Below, in pieces: positions 1 to 8,656 of a DNA stretch of 64,000 bases (the first letter of the stretch is position 1; each line of letters starts with the position of its first letter). The notes below the pieces were generated by a model. It had not been told where the DNA came from, did not search any database, and saw nothing but the letters and a program-made list of their open reading frames with translations. The translations under genes and the position numbers were made by a program. Origin of the DNA: Megasphaera sp. AM44-1BH (GTDB taxonomy: Bacteria; Bacillota; Negativicutes; Veillonellales; Megasphaeraceae); assembly GCF_003467125.1 (NCBI RefSeq), contig NZ_QSFA01000001.1, positions 124,001 through 188,000 of the forward strand, in the 5' to 3' direction.

Positions 1-971
1 TTCTTGTAGGAACCGGGTTTATTGAAGATGACATAGGCGTTGGGCAGTGGCTTGCCATTGGGATCACGGACAATCCCTTCGATGACGCCGGATTTGATAG
101 ACGGATCCTTCTGGATTTTCCGTTCAATGATCGGTGCCGTTTCCCCATTGGGAATGACCAGTATTTCGCCGGTGTACGTATAGGACTGGCCCGGCAGGAT
201 ATCCCGGTTCACATAGACATCTTTATAACCGGAAGAGCCCTTATAGGCATTGGCATGATCCGTATTGACGGCTACGGCGTAGTTCTTCCCGTACGTAACG
301 ACGAAATCTCCATATTTCGTATTGACTTCCGAATCTTCATTGATGCGTATGCCCGTTCTCTTGACATCGGGATAGAAGCCAAAGGGACCAAACATATTCA
401 CAGCCAGCGTACTGAGAGAATAACCACTGTTCATATTCAGATAGGCGTCATTCCCTGCCGGATTTTCGACGACGGTCTTCATATCAATATAATTCTTGCC
501 ATCTTCCAGCGTATATTGAATCGTCACGTTCAACGGCAGCTTATGACCTTCCGTCCAATACCTCGTCTTAGCCGTTACGGTAACTTTTTTATCGCCTTCC
601 AGCTTGTAGGTAATGTCTTTGACAGGCGTATGCAGCAGGTCTTCCCCGTTCCACGAACCCGTGGCTGTCCAGTAGTCATTGAGGAATTCGATATCATTCG
701 TCAGGTCCGTACCAAATTTCCCATCTTTCATCATGGCAATGTCCAGGATGCTGCCTGTCGTCATATTCCAGTAGTTATTGGAACCTACGGCAAAAGAAGC
801 AGCAATCTTGTCATTGTAAATAGTGAAATCTTCGGCACTGTTCGCCATGCCCTGATCAATCGGAGTCGGTCCCTGCACGACACCTACCGCTGCCAGGGAC
901 GTTGCCGAAATGCCCGCCATGAGTGCAGACATAACTAATACTTTTAAAGCCTTCTTTCTTCGGAATTTCAT
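1..971 (-). CDS. Exported protein with carboxypeptidase-regulatory-like domain (3' end outside window)
   Basis: An open frame runs from an ATG at 969-971 off the left edge (about 323 codons visible). A good Shine-Dalgarno (AAAGGAG) lies just upstream. The N-terminus has a run of Arg/Lys followed by a hydrophobic segment ending in Ala-X-Ala-like residues at about 25-28, so it is a probable signal peptide and the protein is exported. The middle is beta-rich without a motif I recognise. The last visible residues (about 295-323) contain G-x-V-x-D-P-N-G-K-P-L-P-x-A-x-V, typical of CarboxypepD_reg/Ig-like surface domains. Function is unknown; a cell-surface or periplasmic beta-sandwich protein is the safest reading. 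Confidence 0.75.
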   Translation of the reverse strand, partial: MKFRRKKALKVLVMSALMAGISATSLAAVGVVQGPTPIDQGMANSAEDFTIYNDKIAASFAVGSNNYWNMTTGSILDIAMMKDGKFGTDLTNDIEFLNDYWTATGSWNGEDLLHTPVKDITYKLEGDKKVTVTAKTRYWTEGHKLPLNVTIQYTLEDGKNYIDMKTVVENPAGNDAYLNMNSGYSLSTLAVNMFGPFGFYPDVKRTGIRINEDSEVNTKYGDFVVTYGKNYAVAVNTDHANAYKGSSGYKDVYVNRDILPGQSYTYTGEILVIPNGETAPIIERKIQKDPSIKSGVIEGIVRDPNGKPLPNAYVIFNKPGSYK

Positions 972-1125
972 ACATCATTCTCCTTTCTATGATAAAAACG
1001 TACTGGTAAAACAGATACGCATCAGACTGTATCCGGGAAACACCTCTCCTTATAGTAAATAATGACATTCCATATATCACGAACAGGTAAAAAAGAAGTA
1101 AGAAACAGGTAATATTATAGGTATA

Positions 1126-1392
1126 TCAATCTTTAATAAAGGCGTTGATCATCTGCCGGCCATACTCATTCACTTTATAGTATACCTGTAACTGATCCGT
1201 ATCGTCCAGTTCAAACCGGGATTCATCGAGAAGACCATTGGCTTTTGCTGTCATCAGTGCTTCCTGAACGGCATCAGGACGGAGCATTTTAAAGGACCCA
1301 TAGTCTTTCTTGAGGGCATGGATGACATCCATATTGGATGCTTCTTTTACAGTCGTCATATATTTCATGATTGCATAATAAAGCGGTTTCAT
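1126..1392 (-). CDS. Small hypothetical protein, possible winged-helix fold
   Basis: An 88-residue frame follows the DMT-type transporter by 4 bases. AAGGAGG overlaps the transporter stop at good spacing from the ATG, so the two genes are probably translated together. There is no signal peptide or membrane segment. The mix of predicted helices and a short strand pair near the C-terminus resembles a small winged-helix protein, but I recognise no family. The context suggests an accessory or regulatory role for the transporter; this is inference. Confidence 0.6.
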   Translation of the reverse strand: MKPLYYAIMKYMTTVKEASNMDVIHALKKDYGSFKMLRPDAVQEALMTAKANGLLDESRFELDDTDQLQVYYKVNEYGRQMINAFIKD

Positions 1393-1396
1393 AGGA

Positions 1397-2464
1397 TCAG
1401 GCCTCCTTCTTCTGGAATGCGTGGAGCGGATTGAGGTTGCCGACGAGGGCGATACCGCAAATCATGACAATGGCAGCAATCCATTGTACCGGTGTAAGCA
1501 TCCATCCCGGCTGCCCATCGAACAATCCGACGACAATCATGCAGAAGAACGGTCCCCAGAAAGAATAAGCCCCATTGCAGACCATGCCCAGAGCGGCACC
1601 GCACATGGAATTGCCCTTATACCAGAAGGAATAGGCCGGCATGGCGCAGAAGCCGGAAATGACAAAGAATATAATGGACCAGTCTGTCCATGCGCCGGAA
1701 AGAAGGCGCGGAGCCAGGCCGGTATTGCCATCGATGGTGCACAGGAGCGGCAGCATGATGAGCATGTTGGAAAGTCCGGAAACGCACTGCCGGATGGTAA
1801 TGCCGATATTATAATCGATGAGTGTCGTGCCAAAACCGGCAACGGCACCTTCAATCCCCCATCCCAATGCGCAGAACAGAGCAATACCGCAGGCAATCAG
1901 AGCCGTCGGTCCGACGTCCGAGAACGACGTGCCTCCGATGACACCGGCTGCCACGAGGCAGAGCAGAATACCGCAAACCATGCGTTTGTTGATTTCCTGC
2001 TTAAATACGAAATGACCGATAATAGCACCAAAAGACGCATTGAGTGCGCAGATAGGCACGATGATGGATCCGCCCATCTGCAGTGCTGCTACATAAGCCG
2101 TAGAAGCCAGGGGACCGCCGATGAGGGCGCAGATGATCATGACCAGGCCCGGTTTTGTTTTCAACGTGCGGAAAAAGTCCCCCAGTTCTCCTTTGATGGA
2201 TACGTTGATAAGCGCCCAGATACCGCTCATGGTATCATTGACAGCCGATCCCAGTGCTGCCAGACAATAGGTAATCGCAAAGGCACTCAGGCCGGATATA
2301 TTGGCACCATACCAGTCATTGCCCCAGATTCCCTTGGACATGCCCAGTGTCAGAAAAGCCGTATACAGGCCATAAAAAATACCGGAAAAAATAGCAAAGG
2401 TAATCCCGCGCCGTTTAAAGCTTGCGTCTATTTTCAGTTTGACCGCCAAGGCTCTGTTGTCCAT
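1397..2464 (-). CDS. DMT-superfamily (EamA/RhaT-like) membrane transporter
   Basis: The 355-residue protein has about ten hydrophobic segments arranged as two repeats, with Gly/Ala-rich helices typical of the drug/metabolite transporter superfamily. It resembles the longer sugar-type branch more than the four-helix SMR pumps. The ATG is preceded by AGGAAGTG. It sits downstream of the choline microcompartment operon on the same strand, but a terminator-like hairpin at 2604-2632 lies between, so it may have its own promoter or be read through. Choline uptake or export of trimethylamine are plausible jobs given the neighbours, but nothing in the sequence fixes the substrate. Confidence 0.8.
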   Translation of the reverse strand: MDNRALAVKLKIDASFKRRGITFAIFSGIFYGLYTAFLTLGMSKGIWGNDWYGANISGLSAFAITYCLAALGSAVNDTMSGIWALINVSIKGELGDFFRTLKTKPGLVMIICALIGGPLASTAYVAALQMGGSIIVPICALNASFGAIIGHFVFKQEINKRMVCGILLCLVAAGVIGGTSFSDVGPTALIACGIALFCALGWGIEGAVAGFGTTLIDYNIGITIRQCVSGLSNMLIMLPLLCTIDGNTGLAPRLLSGAWTDWSIIFFVISGFCAMPAYSFWYKGNSMCGAALGMVCNGAYSFWGPFFCMIVVGLFDGQPGWMLTPVQWIAAIVMICGIALVGNLNPLHAFQKKEA

Positions 2465-2603
2465 CGTTATGCACTTCCTTTATTTATTATATATTTCACA
2501 TATATTGATAAAAAAGAATAATTCCTTTTGTTTTTTCAAGTTTCTGTGGCACATAATTAAATATTTATTATTCGTTTTTCGCATGGGACCGGGTAAAAAT
2601 CAA

Positions 2604-2632
2604 CGGGCTAAGGTGCTAATAGCCTTAGCCCG
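2604..2632 (-). terminator. Hairpin at the end of the choline microcompartment operon
   Basis: A 10-bp perfect stem (CGGGCTAAGG with its complement at 2623-2632) and a 9-base loop lie just past the last shell gene. On the minus strand the stem is followed by TTGATTTTTAC, a moderate T-run. It probably ends or attenuates transcription before the transporter gene. Confidence 0.7.
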
Positions 2633-2644
2633 CCCTGTGATAGA

Positions 2645-2941
2645 TTATTCTTTTACTGTGAGGTTGTCATGAGGGAGAATCATTTCTACATCGGTGTGCG
2701 GACGCGGAATAACGTGTACGGAAATGAGTTCACCAACGCGCTGTGCTGCAGCAGCACCGGCATCGGTAGCCGCTTTGACAGCGCCGACGTCGCCACGTAC
2801 CATAACCGTTACGAGGCCGCCGCCAACGAGGACTTTACCAATGAGGTAAACGTTTGCAGCTTTTACCATAGCATCGGCTGCTTCAATAGAACCTACAAGA
2901 CCTTTTGTTTCGATTAAACCTAAAGCTTCTGTTGTACTCAT
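2645..2941 (-). CDS. BMC-H hexameric shell protein (PduA/EutM type)
   Basis: The 98-residue single BMC domain begins with the classic A-L-G-L-I-E-T-K-G start and has the hexamer core G-L-V-T-V-M-V-R-G-D-V-G-A-V-K-A-A and a V-I-P-R-P-H end. It would tile the flat facets of the microcompartment, with a small pore at the six-fold axis. An AGGAGG site precedes the ATG. It is the last shell gene of the operon, 32 bases after pduL. Two further canonical BMC-H genes open the operon, so the shell is probably a mix of hexamers. Confidence 0.95.
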   Translation of the reverse strand: MSTTEALGLIETKGLVGSIEAADAMVKAANVYLIGKVLVGGGLVTVMVRGDVGAVKAATDAGAAAAQRVGELISVHVIPRPHTDVEMILPHDNLTVKE

Positions 2942-2973
2942 GTTATTTTCCTCCTAAGAAATATATAGATGAA

Positions 2974-3612
2974 TTATTTAATAATTGTTATCCTGGAACC
3001 ATTTTTAAGATTCATAGCATTAGCTTCTTCCATATCGATATGGCATTCTAATGCCGATGTTGTTGTCACTCGGATAACAACATTACCAAATGTACCGCCA
3101 CGATCGCCATCTATATTGATGGAAACGACCTGGCCATTTGTCACGCCAAAACGCTGCGCATCTTCAGGAAGCATGTGGATATGGCGTTTGGCAATGATGA
3201 CACCGCGGGGCAGGCAGATACTGCCTTTGGGGCCGATGAGCGTCAGACCCGGCGTACCTTCCAGCTCACCGGACATGCGCAGTGGCACCTTGACCCCCAG
3301 TTTGAAGCAGTCGGACCGGAGTAATTCCACCTGGGATTCTTTGCGGACGGGACCGAGGATGCGGACTTTTTCCAGAACACCTTTCGGCCCTGCCAGGGTT
3401 ACCGTTTCCTTGCAGGCAAACTGTCCCGGCTGCGAAATATCTTTGATCTTTGTCAGCTGGCTGCCCGGTCCGAAAAGAGCATCCTGATCCGCCTGGGACA
3501 AATGGACATGCCGGTTGGATACACCTACGGGAATCGTATCCGGCTGGAGATTCAAATGGCTGTCCCTGACGGCTTCTACCAGCAAATCGACTAAAGCATC
3601 ATATTTTCCCAT
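2974..3612 (-). CDS. pduL: Phosphate acyltransferase PduL
   Basis: This 212-residue enzyme belongs to the PduL family, which converts acyl-CoA plus phosphate to acyl-phosphate and CoA; here the substrate is expected to be acetyl-CoA. Metal-binding signatures are visible: S-N-R-H-V-H-L-S at about 32-39 and A-K-R-H-I-H-M at about 140-146. Residues 4-17 form an amphipathic helix followed by a linker, as in PduL forms targeted to a microcompartment lumen. The start codon overlaps the aldehyde dehydrogenase stop (TAATG), so the pair is coupled. It recycles CoA in the compartment and yields acetyl-phosphate for ATP formation. Confidence 0.95.
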   Translation of the reverse strand: MGKYDALVDLLVEAVRDSHLNLQPDTIPVGVSNRHVHLSQADQDALFGPGSQLTKIKDISQPGQFACKETVTLAGPKGVLEKVRILGPVRKESQVELLRSDCFKLGVKVPLRMSGELEGTPGLTLIGPKGSICLPRGVIIAKRHIHMLPEDAQRFGVTNGQVVSINIDGDRGGTFGNVVIRVTTTSALECHIDMEEANAMNLKNGSRITIIK

Positions 3613-5099
3613 TAAAACTCACCTTTCTGTTTCAACAACTGCAGCACTTCGTTGACGACAGAAATGAGCTGGTCATCATCAGAACCTGTTGCCGCAGCAG
3701 TCGTGCCGCAGCTCGTCGTCTGACCCGTATAGGGGACGGACGGCTTGACTTCACGGATACCATAGGCTACGCGTTTGATGTTCATCAGATGCAGTGGCGT
3801 GACATTGTCGGCCGTAGCGCTTCCGCCCCAGGTACCACATCCAAGGGTAAAGGCCGGTGCCAGGCCCGTGCTGATTCCCGTACCGCCCTGGGTGGCCGGT
3901 GTATTGACGATGATGCGGAATACCGGTTTTTCATAGAACCGGCGGACAATTTCCGGATCTTCTGTGTGAATCGACATGGTATGTCCGAGACCGCAGTTCT
4001 TTAAAAGGCGGATGCACAGATCGCACGCATCCTGCCAGTCGCGGACCGTATAGAAGCCAAGGACGCTGGTCAGTTTTTCATAGGAAAGAGGATAGCCGTT
4101 TCCCACGCCGTCCTGTTCCCCAATAAGTACCCGCGTACCGGCAGGGATTGTAATTCCCGCCGCATCGGCAATGACCTGGGGAGAACGGCCTACGAATTTG
4201 GCGTTCATAGCGTGCCCGTTTTTAAAGAGAAGCTGGCAGACTTTATCTGTTTCTTCTTTCGTCATAAAGTAGCCGCCCTGGCGTTTAAATTCTTCTACGA
4301 CCTGTGTCCGGTTACATTCTTCGACGACGATAGACTGTTCGGAAGCGCAGATAGTGCCGTAGTCAAAGGTCTTGCTGAGCATGATATCTTCAACAGATTT
4401 TTTGACATCTGCCGTCCGTTCGATATAAGACGGGCCATTGCCGGGACCAACGCCCAGAGCCGGCTTGCCACAGCTGTAAGCGGCTTTTACCATGGCCGAT
4501 CCGCCGGTGGCAATAATCATCTTCACTTCTTCACTGTGCATCAATTCATTAGTGGCACCCATGGATGGATGGGTAATGGTGCTGATGGTCCCCAGCGGCG
4601 CACCGGCTGTTTCGGCCGCTTCTGCCATGAGACGGGCAGCTTCTACGGTGCATTTCAACGCTGCCGGATGAGGTGAAAATACGATAGTATTCCGTGCTTT
4701 TAAGGCAATCATGGCATTGTAGATGACTGTAGATGTCGGATTCGTAGAGGGGATAATTCCCAGTACGACACCGACTGGTTCTCCGATTTCCGTAATCCGG
4801 TTGACCGTGTCTTCGTGAATGACACCGATGGTCTTCATATCCTTGATGTAGTTATATACATCGCGGGATGCCACCTGATTCTTGATGATTTTGTCTTCCA
4901 CCTTGCCAAATCCCGTTTCTTCAACGGCCATGCGGGCTAATTTAGCCGCATTTTCTTCTGCTACGCGGACCATATTCTGCAAAATGCGGTCCACCTGTTC
5001 ATTGGTGAACTTGCAGAATACATCTTCCGCTTTCTGCGCTTGCCGCGCCAGGTTTCTGGCTTCCTGCACGGTCTGCAGATCATAATCTAATGTTTCCAA
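3612..5099 (-). CDS. CoA-acylating aldehyde dehydrogenase of the microcompartment (PduP/EutE type)
   Basis: The 495-residue enzyme should oxidise acetaldehyde (from choline) to acetyl-CoA with NAD. Asn120 (S-T-N-P), the coenzyme-loop Gly-Gly at 199-200, G-P-G-N at 218-221 and the catalytic Cys251 (G-T-I-C-A-S-E-Q) are all present. The C-terminal 20 residues form an amphipathic helix after a Gly/Thr/Ala-rich linker, the usual form of an encapsulation peptide. The start is TTG, with a GGGGAGA site upstream. It is followed by pduL with a stop/start overlap. A gapless but catalytically altered paralogue sits at 16103-17629. Confidence 0.93.
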   Translation of the reverse strand: METLDYDLQTVQEARNLARQAQKAEDVFCKFTNEQVDRILQNMVRVAEENAAKLARMAVEETGFGKVEDKIIKNQVASRDVYNYIKDMKTIGVIHEDTVNRITEIGEPVGVVLGIIPSTNPTSTVIYNAMIALKARNTIVFSPHPAALKCTVEAARLMAEAAETAGAPLGTISTITHPSMGATNELMHSEEVKMIIATGGSAMVKAAYSCGKPALGVGPGNGPSYIERTADVKKSVEDIMLSKTFDYGTICASEQSIVVEECNRTQVVEEFKRQGGYFMTKEETDKVCQLLFKNGHAMNAKFVGRSPQVIADAAGITIPAGTRVLIGEQDGVGNGYPLSYEKLTSVLGFYTVRDWQDACDLCIRLLKNCGLGHTMSIHTEDPEIVRRFYEKPVFRIIVNTPATQGGTGISTGLAPAFTLGCGTWGGSATADNVTPLHLMNIKRVAYGIREVKPSVPYTGQTTSCGTTAAATGSDDDQLISVVNEVLQLLKQKGEF

Positions 5100-5125
5100 G
5101 ATGTATCTCCCCTTTCAGATTTCCT

Positions 5126-5806
5126 TCAAACCAGCGGTTCCCTGCTTTTGGCATAATACTCTTCAAGCAGTCGGAGCAACATGGCTTTCTTCGCCCGTGA
5201 TACGGCCCGGCCGGTCAGACCGATATCCGTATATTCCCGGACGAGACGCCGAAGCGCTGGGACGGGCATCTTCCTGAACACCCCGTCAAGATTCACGCCA
5301 GGCTGCACGGCCAGTGCGTCAGCCTCGGCTTTGTGGAAATTTTTAAAATCTATATCCTCAAAAGAAACCTCAGGGGCTTCTTCTTTCGGTGTATTATCTG
5401 CCTCCTGCCGTGATTCAGGATACGCTGCGCCGGCCTCATCGGCAAATCCTGTGCCGTTTGCACCGGTGCTGGTTTCTGCCGGTTCCGCTTCTTCAGATGG
5501 AGCCGGTTCTGGCGGATCCGGTTTATCCGGGCCATGTGCGGAAAGAATCCCGGCTATGGCCGCATCAGGACGGGGAATCACGTGACGTGAAATCAGAAGG
5601 TCCTTACCCAGATGCAGCACAGCCGCTTCCCCTGCATCGACAGAAGCTTTGACTGCCCCTACATCACCACTGACGCAGACTGTAACCAGTCCGCCACCAA
5701 CGAGGGTCCTGCCATTCAGTACCACGTCTGCTGCCTTGAGCATCACATCGGCACATTCTATAGCGGCTACCAGGCCTCTGGTTTCTATCATTCCCAAGGC
5801 ATCCAT
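5126..5806 (-). CDS. BMC-H shell protein with long linker and C-terminal helical domain
   Basis: Residues 1-90 are a standard BMC domain (A-L-G-M-I-E-T-R-G start, G-G-G-L-V-T-V-C-V-S-G-D-V core). Then comes about 65 residues of Pro/Glu/Ala-rich, probably disordered linker, and a charged helical C-terminal domain (about 160-226) that resembles a SAP/Rho-N-like helix-turn-helix more than a second BMC fold. PduK and EutK are known to carry extra C-terminal domains, EutK's being nucleic-acid-binding-like, but this tail is not an obvious match to either. AGGTGG precedes the ATG. The tail could face the lumen or cytosol and act as an organiser. Confidence 0.88.
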   Translation of the reverse strand: MDALGMIETRGLVAAIECADVMLKAADVVLNGRTLVGGGLVTVCVSGDVGAVKASVDAGEAAVLHLGKDLLISRHVIPRPDAAIAGILSAHGPDKPDPPEPAPSEEAEPAETSTGANGTGFADEAGAAYPESRQEADNTPKEEAPEVSFEDIDFKNFHKAEADALAVQPGVNLDGVFRKMPVPALRRLVREYTDIGLTGRAVSRAKKAMLLRLLEEYYAKSREPLV

Positions 5807-5831
5807 TGATTTCCACCTCCTTTAACCCGCA

Positions 5832-6464
5832 TTATCCTGCCCAGTCAGCCGGATAGGTCGAGTAAAATAGTTTTACATGATCTTCGGCATTCCAGACGAC
5901 CGTTGCATCTTTCGGTATGAAGAGCACATCTCCCTGGCTGGCATAATAAGTCTTGCCATTAATCGTAATGGAAAGACTTCCTTCCAGAATAATGTCCGTT
6001 TCTTCATATCCTGTAAGCGTCCAGGTAAAGGAAGAATGATCGATGGTCAGAAATCCCGAGCTCATGTGAGACTCATTTTTGCTGATGACCTCCCTGTATC
6101 CGACTTTGGTTACGGGATTCCCCGTATCGAATACTTCATAGGTCACGGAATGACCACGTACCACCTTGAGGCCGCTGTCATCCTTTTCTTCCCTGTACGG
6201 CCGGGCAGACTGGCCGCGGGATAACAGTACCTGTCGGACGATTTCCGCCACCAGTCCTTTATCCAGGCCTTTTATGGCGGCTGTTCCCGGTTCCTGTACA
6301 GCTGGTACGGCAGGAGCCATCTTTTTGTCAATGAATGAAATCCCTTTGTCACGGGCATAATCGCTGGCAGCTGCCGTAATGATGGCACCGGGTTCTACAT
6401 ATAACTCATGCTGTCCGGCTTCTGCCGCTTCTTTCACGTGACTGACACAAATCAACGATTTCAA
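5832..6464 (-). CDS. eutQ: EutQ-like cupin protein
   Basis: This is a 210-residue EutQ family member. The C-terminal half (about 95-205) is a cupin with the pattern G-Y-E-E-T-D-I-I-L-E-G and G-D-V-L-F-I-P-K. The N-terminal 45 residues match the EutQ leader, and residues 62-80 form an amphipathic helix that could bind the shell or cargo. EutQ of Salmonella is reported to have acetate-kinase activity. No separate acetate kinase gene is present in this locus, so the gene could make ATP from PduL-derived acetyl-phosphate; that is inference. It has a strong AGGAGGTGAT site. Confidence 0.85.
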   Translation of the reverse strand: MKSLICVSHVKEAAEAGQHELYVEPGAIITAAASDYARDKGISFIDKKMAPAVPAVQEPGTAAIKGLDKGLVAEIVRQVLLSRGQSARPYREEKDDSGLKVVRGHSVTYEVFDTGNPVTKVGYREVISKNESHMSSGFLTIDHSSFTWTLTGYEETDIILEGSLSITINGKTYYASQGDVLFIPKDATVVWNAEDHVKLFYSTYPADWAG

Positions 6465-6494
6465 TGTATCACCTCCTATGTATCTGTCTGATTC

Positions 6495-7043
6495 TTATAA
6501 CAAGCTATCCCATAACCGTTCTGCCGGGGACGGGATGACTTCGATATCTACCAGAAGCCCACTGTCTCTTACCAGCGCTTTTCCTGCATCGGCGGCCGCT
6601 TCTACGGCGGCAACATCGCCGGTAAAGGTAAAATACGCTTTGCCACCGAGGCCACTGCCAAGTCGGAGTTCCACGCCCTGTATATCGGCCGCTTTGAGGG
6701 CCGCATCAGCAGAATGGATCATGGACGCCAGAGAAAACGACTCGATGATTCCCAGGGCCGCCCGCTGTTCCGGCAGAGTAGTAGAAGAAATAGCCGGGAA
6801 TATGCCGGGATGAACATTGGGAATAATAAAATGATCGACAATATATTCCCCTGCCGACTGGATGCCGGCATCGACAGAACTTTCTACAGCTGCTACATCG
6901 CCCTGAATCAGGACAATGTACTTGCCAGGACATACGGCAGTGCAGCTGACAGCTTCTACAGCAGCAGTCTTGATCATCTGGTCGGCTGTATAAATTCCTC
7001 TGGCGATGCTGCTCAACTCTACCATACCTATCGCATTATACAT
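6495..7043 (-). CDS. pduT: PduT-type tandem BMC shell protein with Fe-S cysteine
   Basis: Two BMC domains (about 1-85 and 95-182) give a trimeric pseudohexamer. The first contains C-P-G-K with Cys38, the residue that in PduT ligates a 4Fe-4S cluster at the trimer pore; an extra Cys34 is also present. The second contains G-G-K-A-Y-F-T-F-T-G-D-V-A-A-V. Its ATG lies inside the end of the pduS-type gene (8-base overlap), so the pair is coupled. The pair may pass electrons across the shell to keep NAD balanced. Confidence 0.92.
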   Translation of the reverse strand: MYNAIGMVELSSIARGIYTADQMIKTAAVEAVSCTAVCPGKYIVLIQGDVAAVESSVDAGIQSAGEYIVDHFIIPNVHPGIFPAISSTTLPEQRAALGIIESFSLASMIHSADAALKAADIQGVELRLGSGLGGKAYFTFTGDVAAVEAAADAGKALVRDSGLLVDIEVIPSPAERLWDSLL

Positions 7044-8376
7044 GGATCGACCCCACCTTTATCTTAATGACTGAATCTGTAACATCTGTGACTACGCCGT
7101 CCATACTCGCATGAACAGGGGCACCGAGGCTTCCTTCGCGGATGGCGCCTATCATCTGCCCGGCCATAACCGTATCGCCTGTATGGACGATGGGCGCCGC
7201 CGGGGTTCCTACGTGCTGGCTGAGCAGGATGCCGATTTCATCGGCCTTCCACTCCATTCCCGTAAGCGGTGCCGGACCGTCGAAAGAACTGAGGCCCAGG
7301 CGGGCAATAAGGCGTTTACTGGGAACAAGCCGGTAGGACCGGGCTTCACGGGTCTTATATTCCCGTTCTGCCGGTGTATACTTGATGCCGGCAGCTCGCA
7401 TCCGGTCTTTATACCAGCTGTTGATATTACGGGGACTCAAATGGGCCGGACAGGAAAAGAGTTCACACAGATTGCACTGGCTGCAGAGTTGTGCTGTAAC
7501 GGCACTTTGCAGATCATCGGGCATGTATTTCATGGCTCTCATGATTTTATGGGGCTGCATGTTGTGTCCCAGGAGATACCGGGGACAGAGATCAGTGCAC
7601 ATCCGGCACTGTTCACAGGCCGTACGGCCGATGATGCGTGCCTGCTGCTCGTTCATGCTCTTTTTCCGGATGAGATAATGGTCTTTCTTCAATATGATGT
7701 ACCCTTTGTTTTTCTTGGAAACATAGCCATCATAGGAAGTCATGACCCGTCCCATCATAGGGCCGCCATCAATGACGCCATAGTCATCCAGATTGGTAAT
7801 CCCACTTTTCATGAGAACTTCACGGACCGGCATCCCCACAGGTACTTTGAGTGTCACCGGTCTGGGAATATCGCCCTGGAGTGTCACGTACGTTTCCGTC
7901 ACGCTTTTCCCTTCCAGCGCGTGGGCGATGTTGAGGGCGGTTTCGGCATTGACGACGACACAGCCGACAGAAAGAGGGATGGAACATTCCGGTACGATAC
8001 GGCCCGTCAGTTCGTATACCAGTACTTGTTCATCTCCGGCAGGATAGACATCCGGCAGGATGTGAATCTGTACATACGGGGAAAAGCCCAGGGCTTCGAT
8101 ACGCTGTTTCAAAATCTCAATGACATCTTTATGTTTCCCTTTAATGCCGATAATGGCCTGTTTTGCCCGGACCTGATGGCCGGCAGCGGCAAAACCGGTA
8201 ATAATGGCATCGGGGTACAGCGCCATCAATTGCTGGTCTACCCGCAGAAGGGGCTCGCATTCAGCGCCGTTCAATAATATGTATTCCGCTGTCGCATTCA
8301 GCTTGGCATGAGTGGGAAATCCGGCACCGCCGGCACCGATGACGCCGGCATCCCGCACTTGATTTAATACGTCCAA
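7036..8376 (-). CDS. pduS: PduS-like flavin/Fe-S electron-transfer protein (RnfC-related)
   Basis: The 446-residue protein has the RnfC/Nqo1-type G-A-G-G-A-G-F-P loop at 14-21, an SLBB-like middle and two cysteine sets: C254-x2-C257-x2-C260-x3-C264 and C298-x2-C301-x2-C304-x4-C309. A C-terminal biotinyl-like hybrid domain follows (about 375-446). PduS is a cobalamin reductase in the B12-dependent propanediol pathway, but this locus uses a B12-free glycyl radical lyase, so a general NADH-linked redox role with PduT is more likely. The start is TTG with GGAGGTGA at good spacing. Confidence 0.9.
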   Translation of the reverse strand: MDVLNQVRDAGVIGAGGAGFPTHAKLNATAEYILLNGAECEPLLRVDQQLMALYPDAIITGFAAAGHQVRAKQAIIGIKGKHKDVIEILKQRIEALGFSPYVQIHILPDVYPAGDEQVLVYELTGRIVPECSIPLSVGCVVVNAETALNIAHALEGKSVTETYVTLQGDIPRPVTLKVPVGMPVREVLMKSGITNLDDYGVIDGGPMMGRVMTSYDGYVSKKNKGYIILKKDHYLIRKKSMNEQQARIIGRTACEQCRMCTDLCPRYLLGHNMQPHKIMRAMKYMPDDLQSAVTAQLCSQCNLCELFSCPAHLSPRNINSWYKDRMRAAGIKYTPAEREYKTREARSYRLVPSKRLIARLGLSSFDGPAPLTGMEWKADEIGILLSQHVGTPAAPIVHTGDTVMAGQMIGAIREGSLGAPVHASMDGVVTDVTDSVIKIKVGSIHV

Positions 8377-8395
8377 GCGGATTCACCTCCACAGT

Positions 8396-8656
8396 TTAAA
8401 ACGTACATTCTTCATCAATGATTCCAATAATCGCCGCATCAACGGGCATGGTATCCGGTTCAAACATCTGCCGGGCTGCACTACCCTGGCTGACGATGAC
8501 ATTTTCACCAATGCCGGCATTGATCAGATCGGCTGCGATAAAACGGCGTCCCGCATCTTTACCATCGATGACTTCTACTATCATGAATTTGATTCCGACG
8601 AGGCAGTCGGCCTTGCGTGTAGACCAAATATTATCAATCACTCTGGCTGCTATCAT
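8396..8656 (-). CDS. eutN: BMC-P pentameric vertex protein (EutN/PduN/CcmL)
   Basis: The 86-residue EutN/CcmL fold protein forms pentamers that cap the shell vertices. It begins M-I-A-A-R-V-I-D-N-I-W-S-T-R-K and carries G-A-G-I/G-x-N-V-I-V-S-Q-G-S-A-A and a C-terminal D-A-A-I-I-G-I-I-D. I use the ATG at 8654-8656, which overlaps the upstream stop as ATGA and is preceded by AGGTGA, rather than an earlier in-frame ATG that would add 12 non-family residues. It is the only pentamer gene in the locus. Confidence 0.92.
   Translation of the reverse strand: MIAARVIDNIWSTRKADCLVGIKFMIVEVIDGKDAGRRFIAADLINAGIGENVIVSQGSAARQMFEPDTMPVDAAIIGIIDEECTF

Noticed and set aside
1421..2521. 366-codon plus-strand frame
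   Set aside because: Low-complexity polar translation antisense to a clear membrane transporter.
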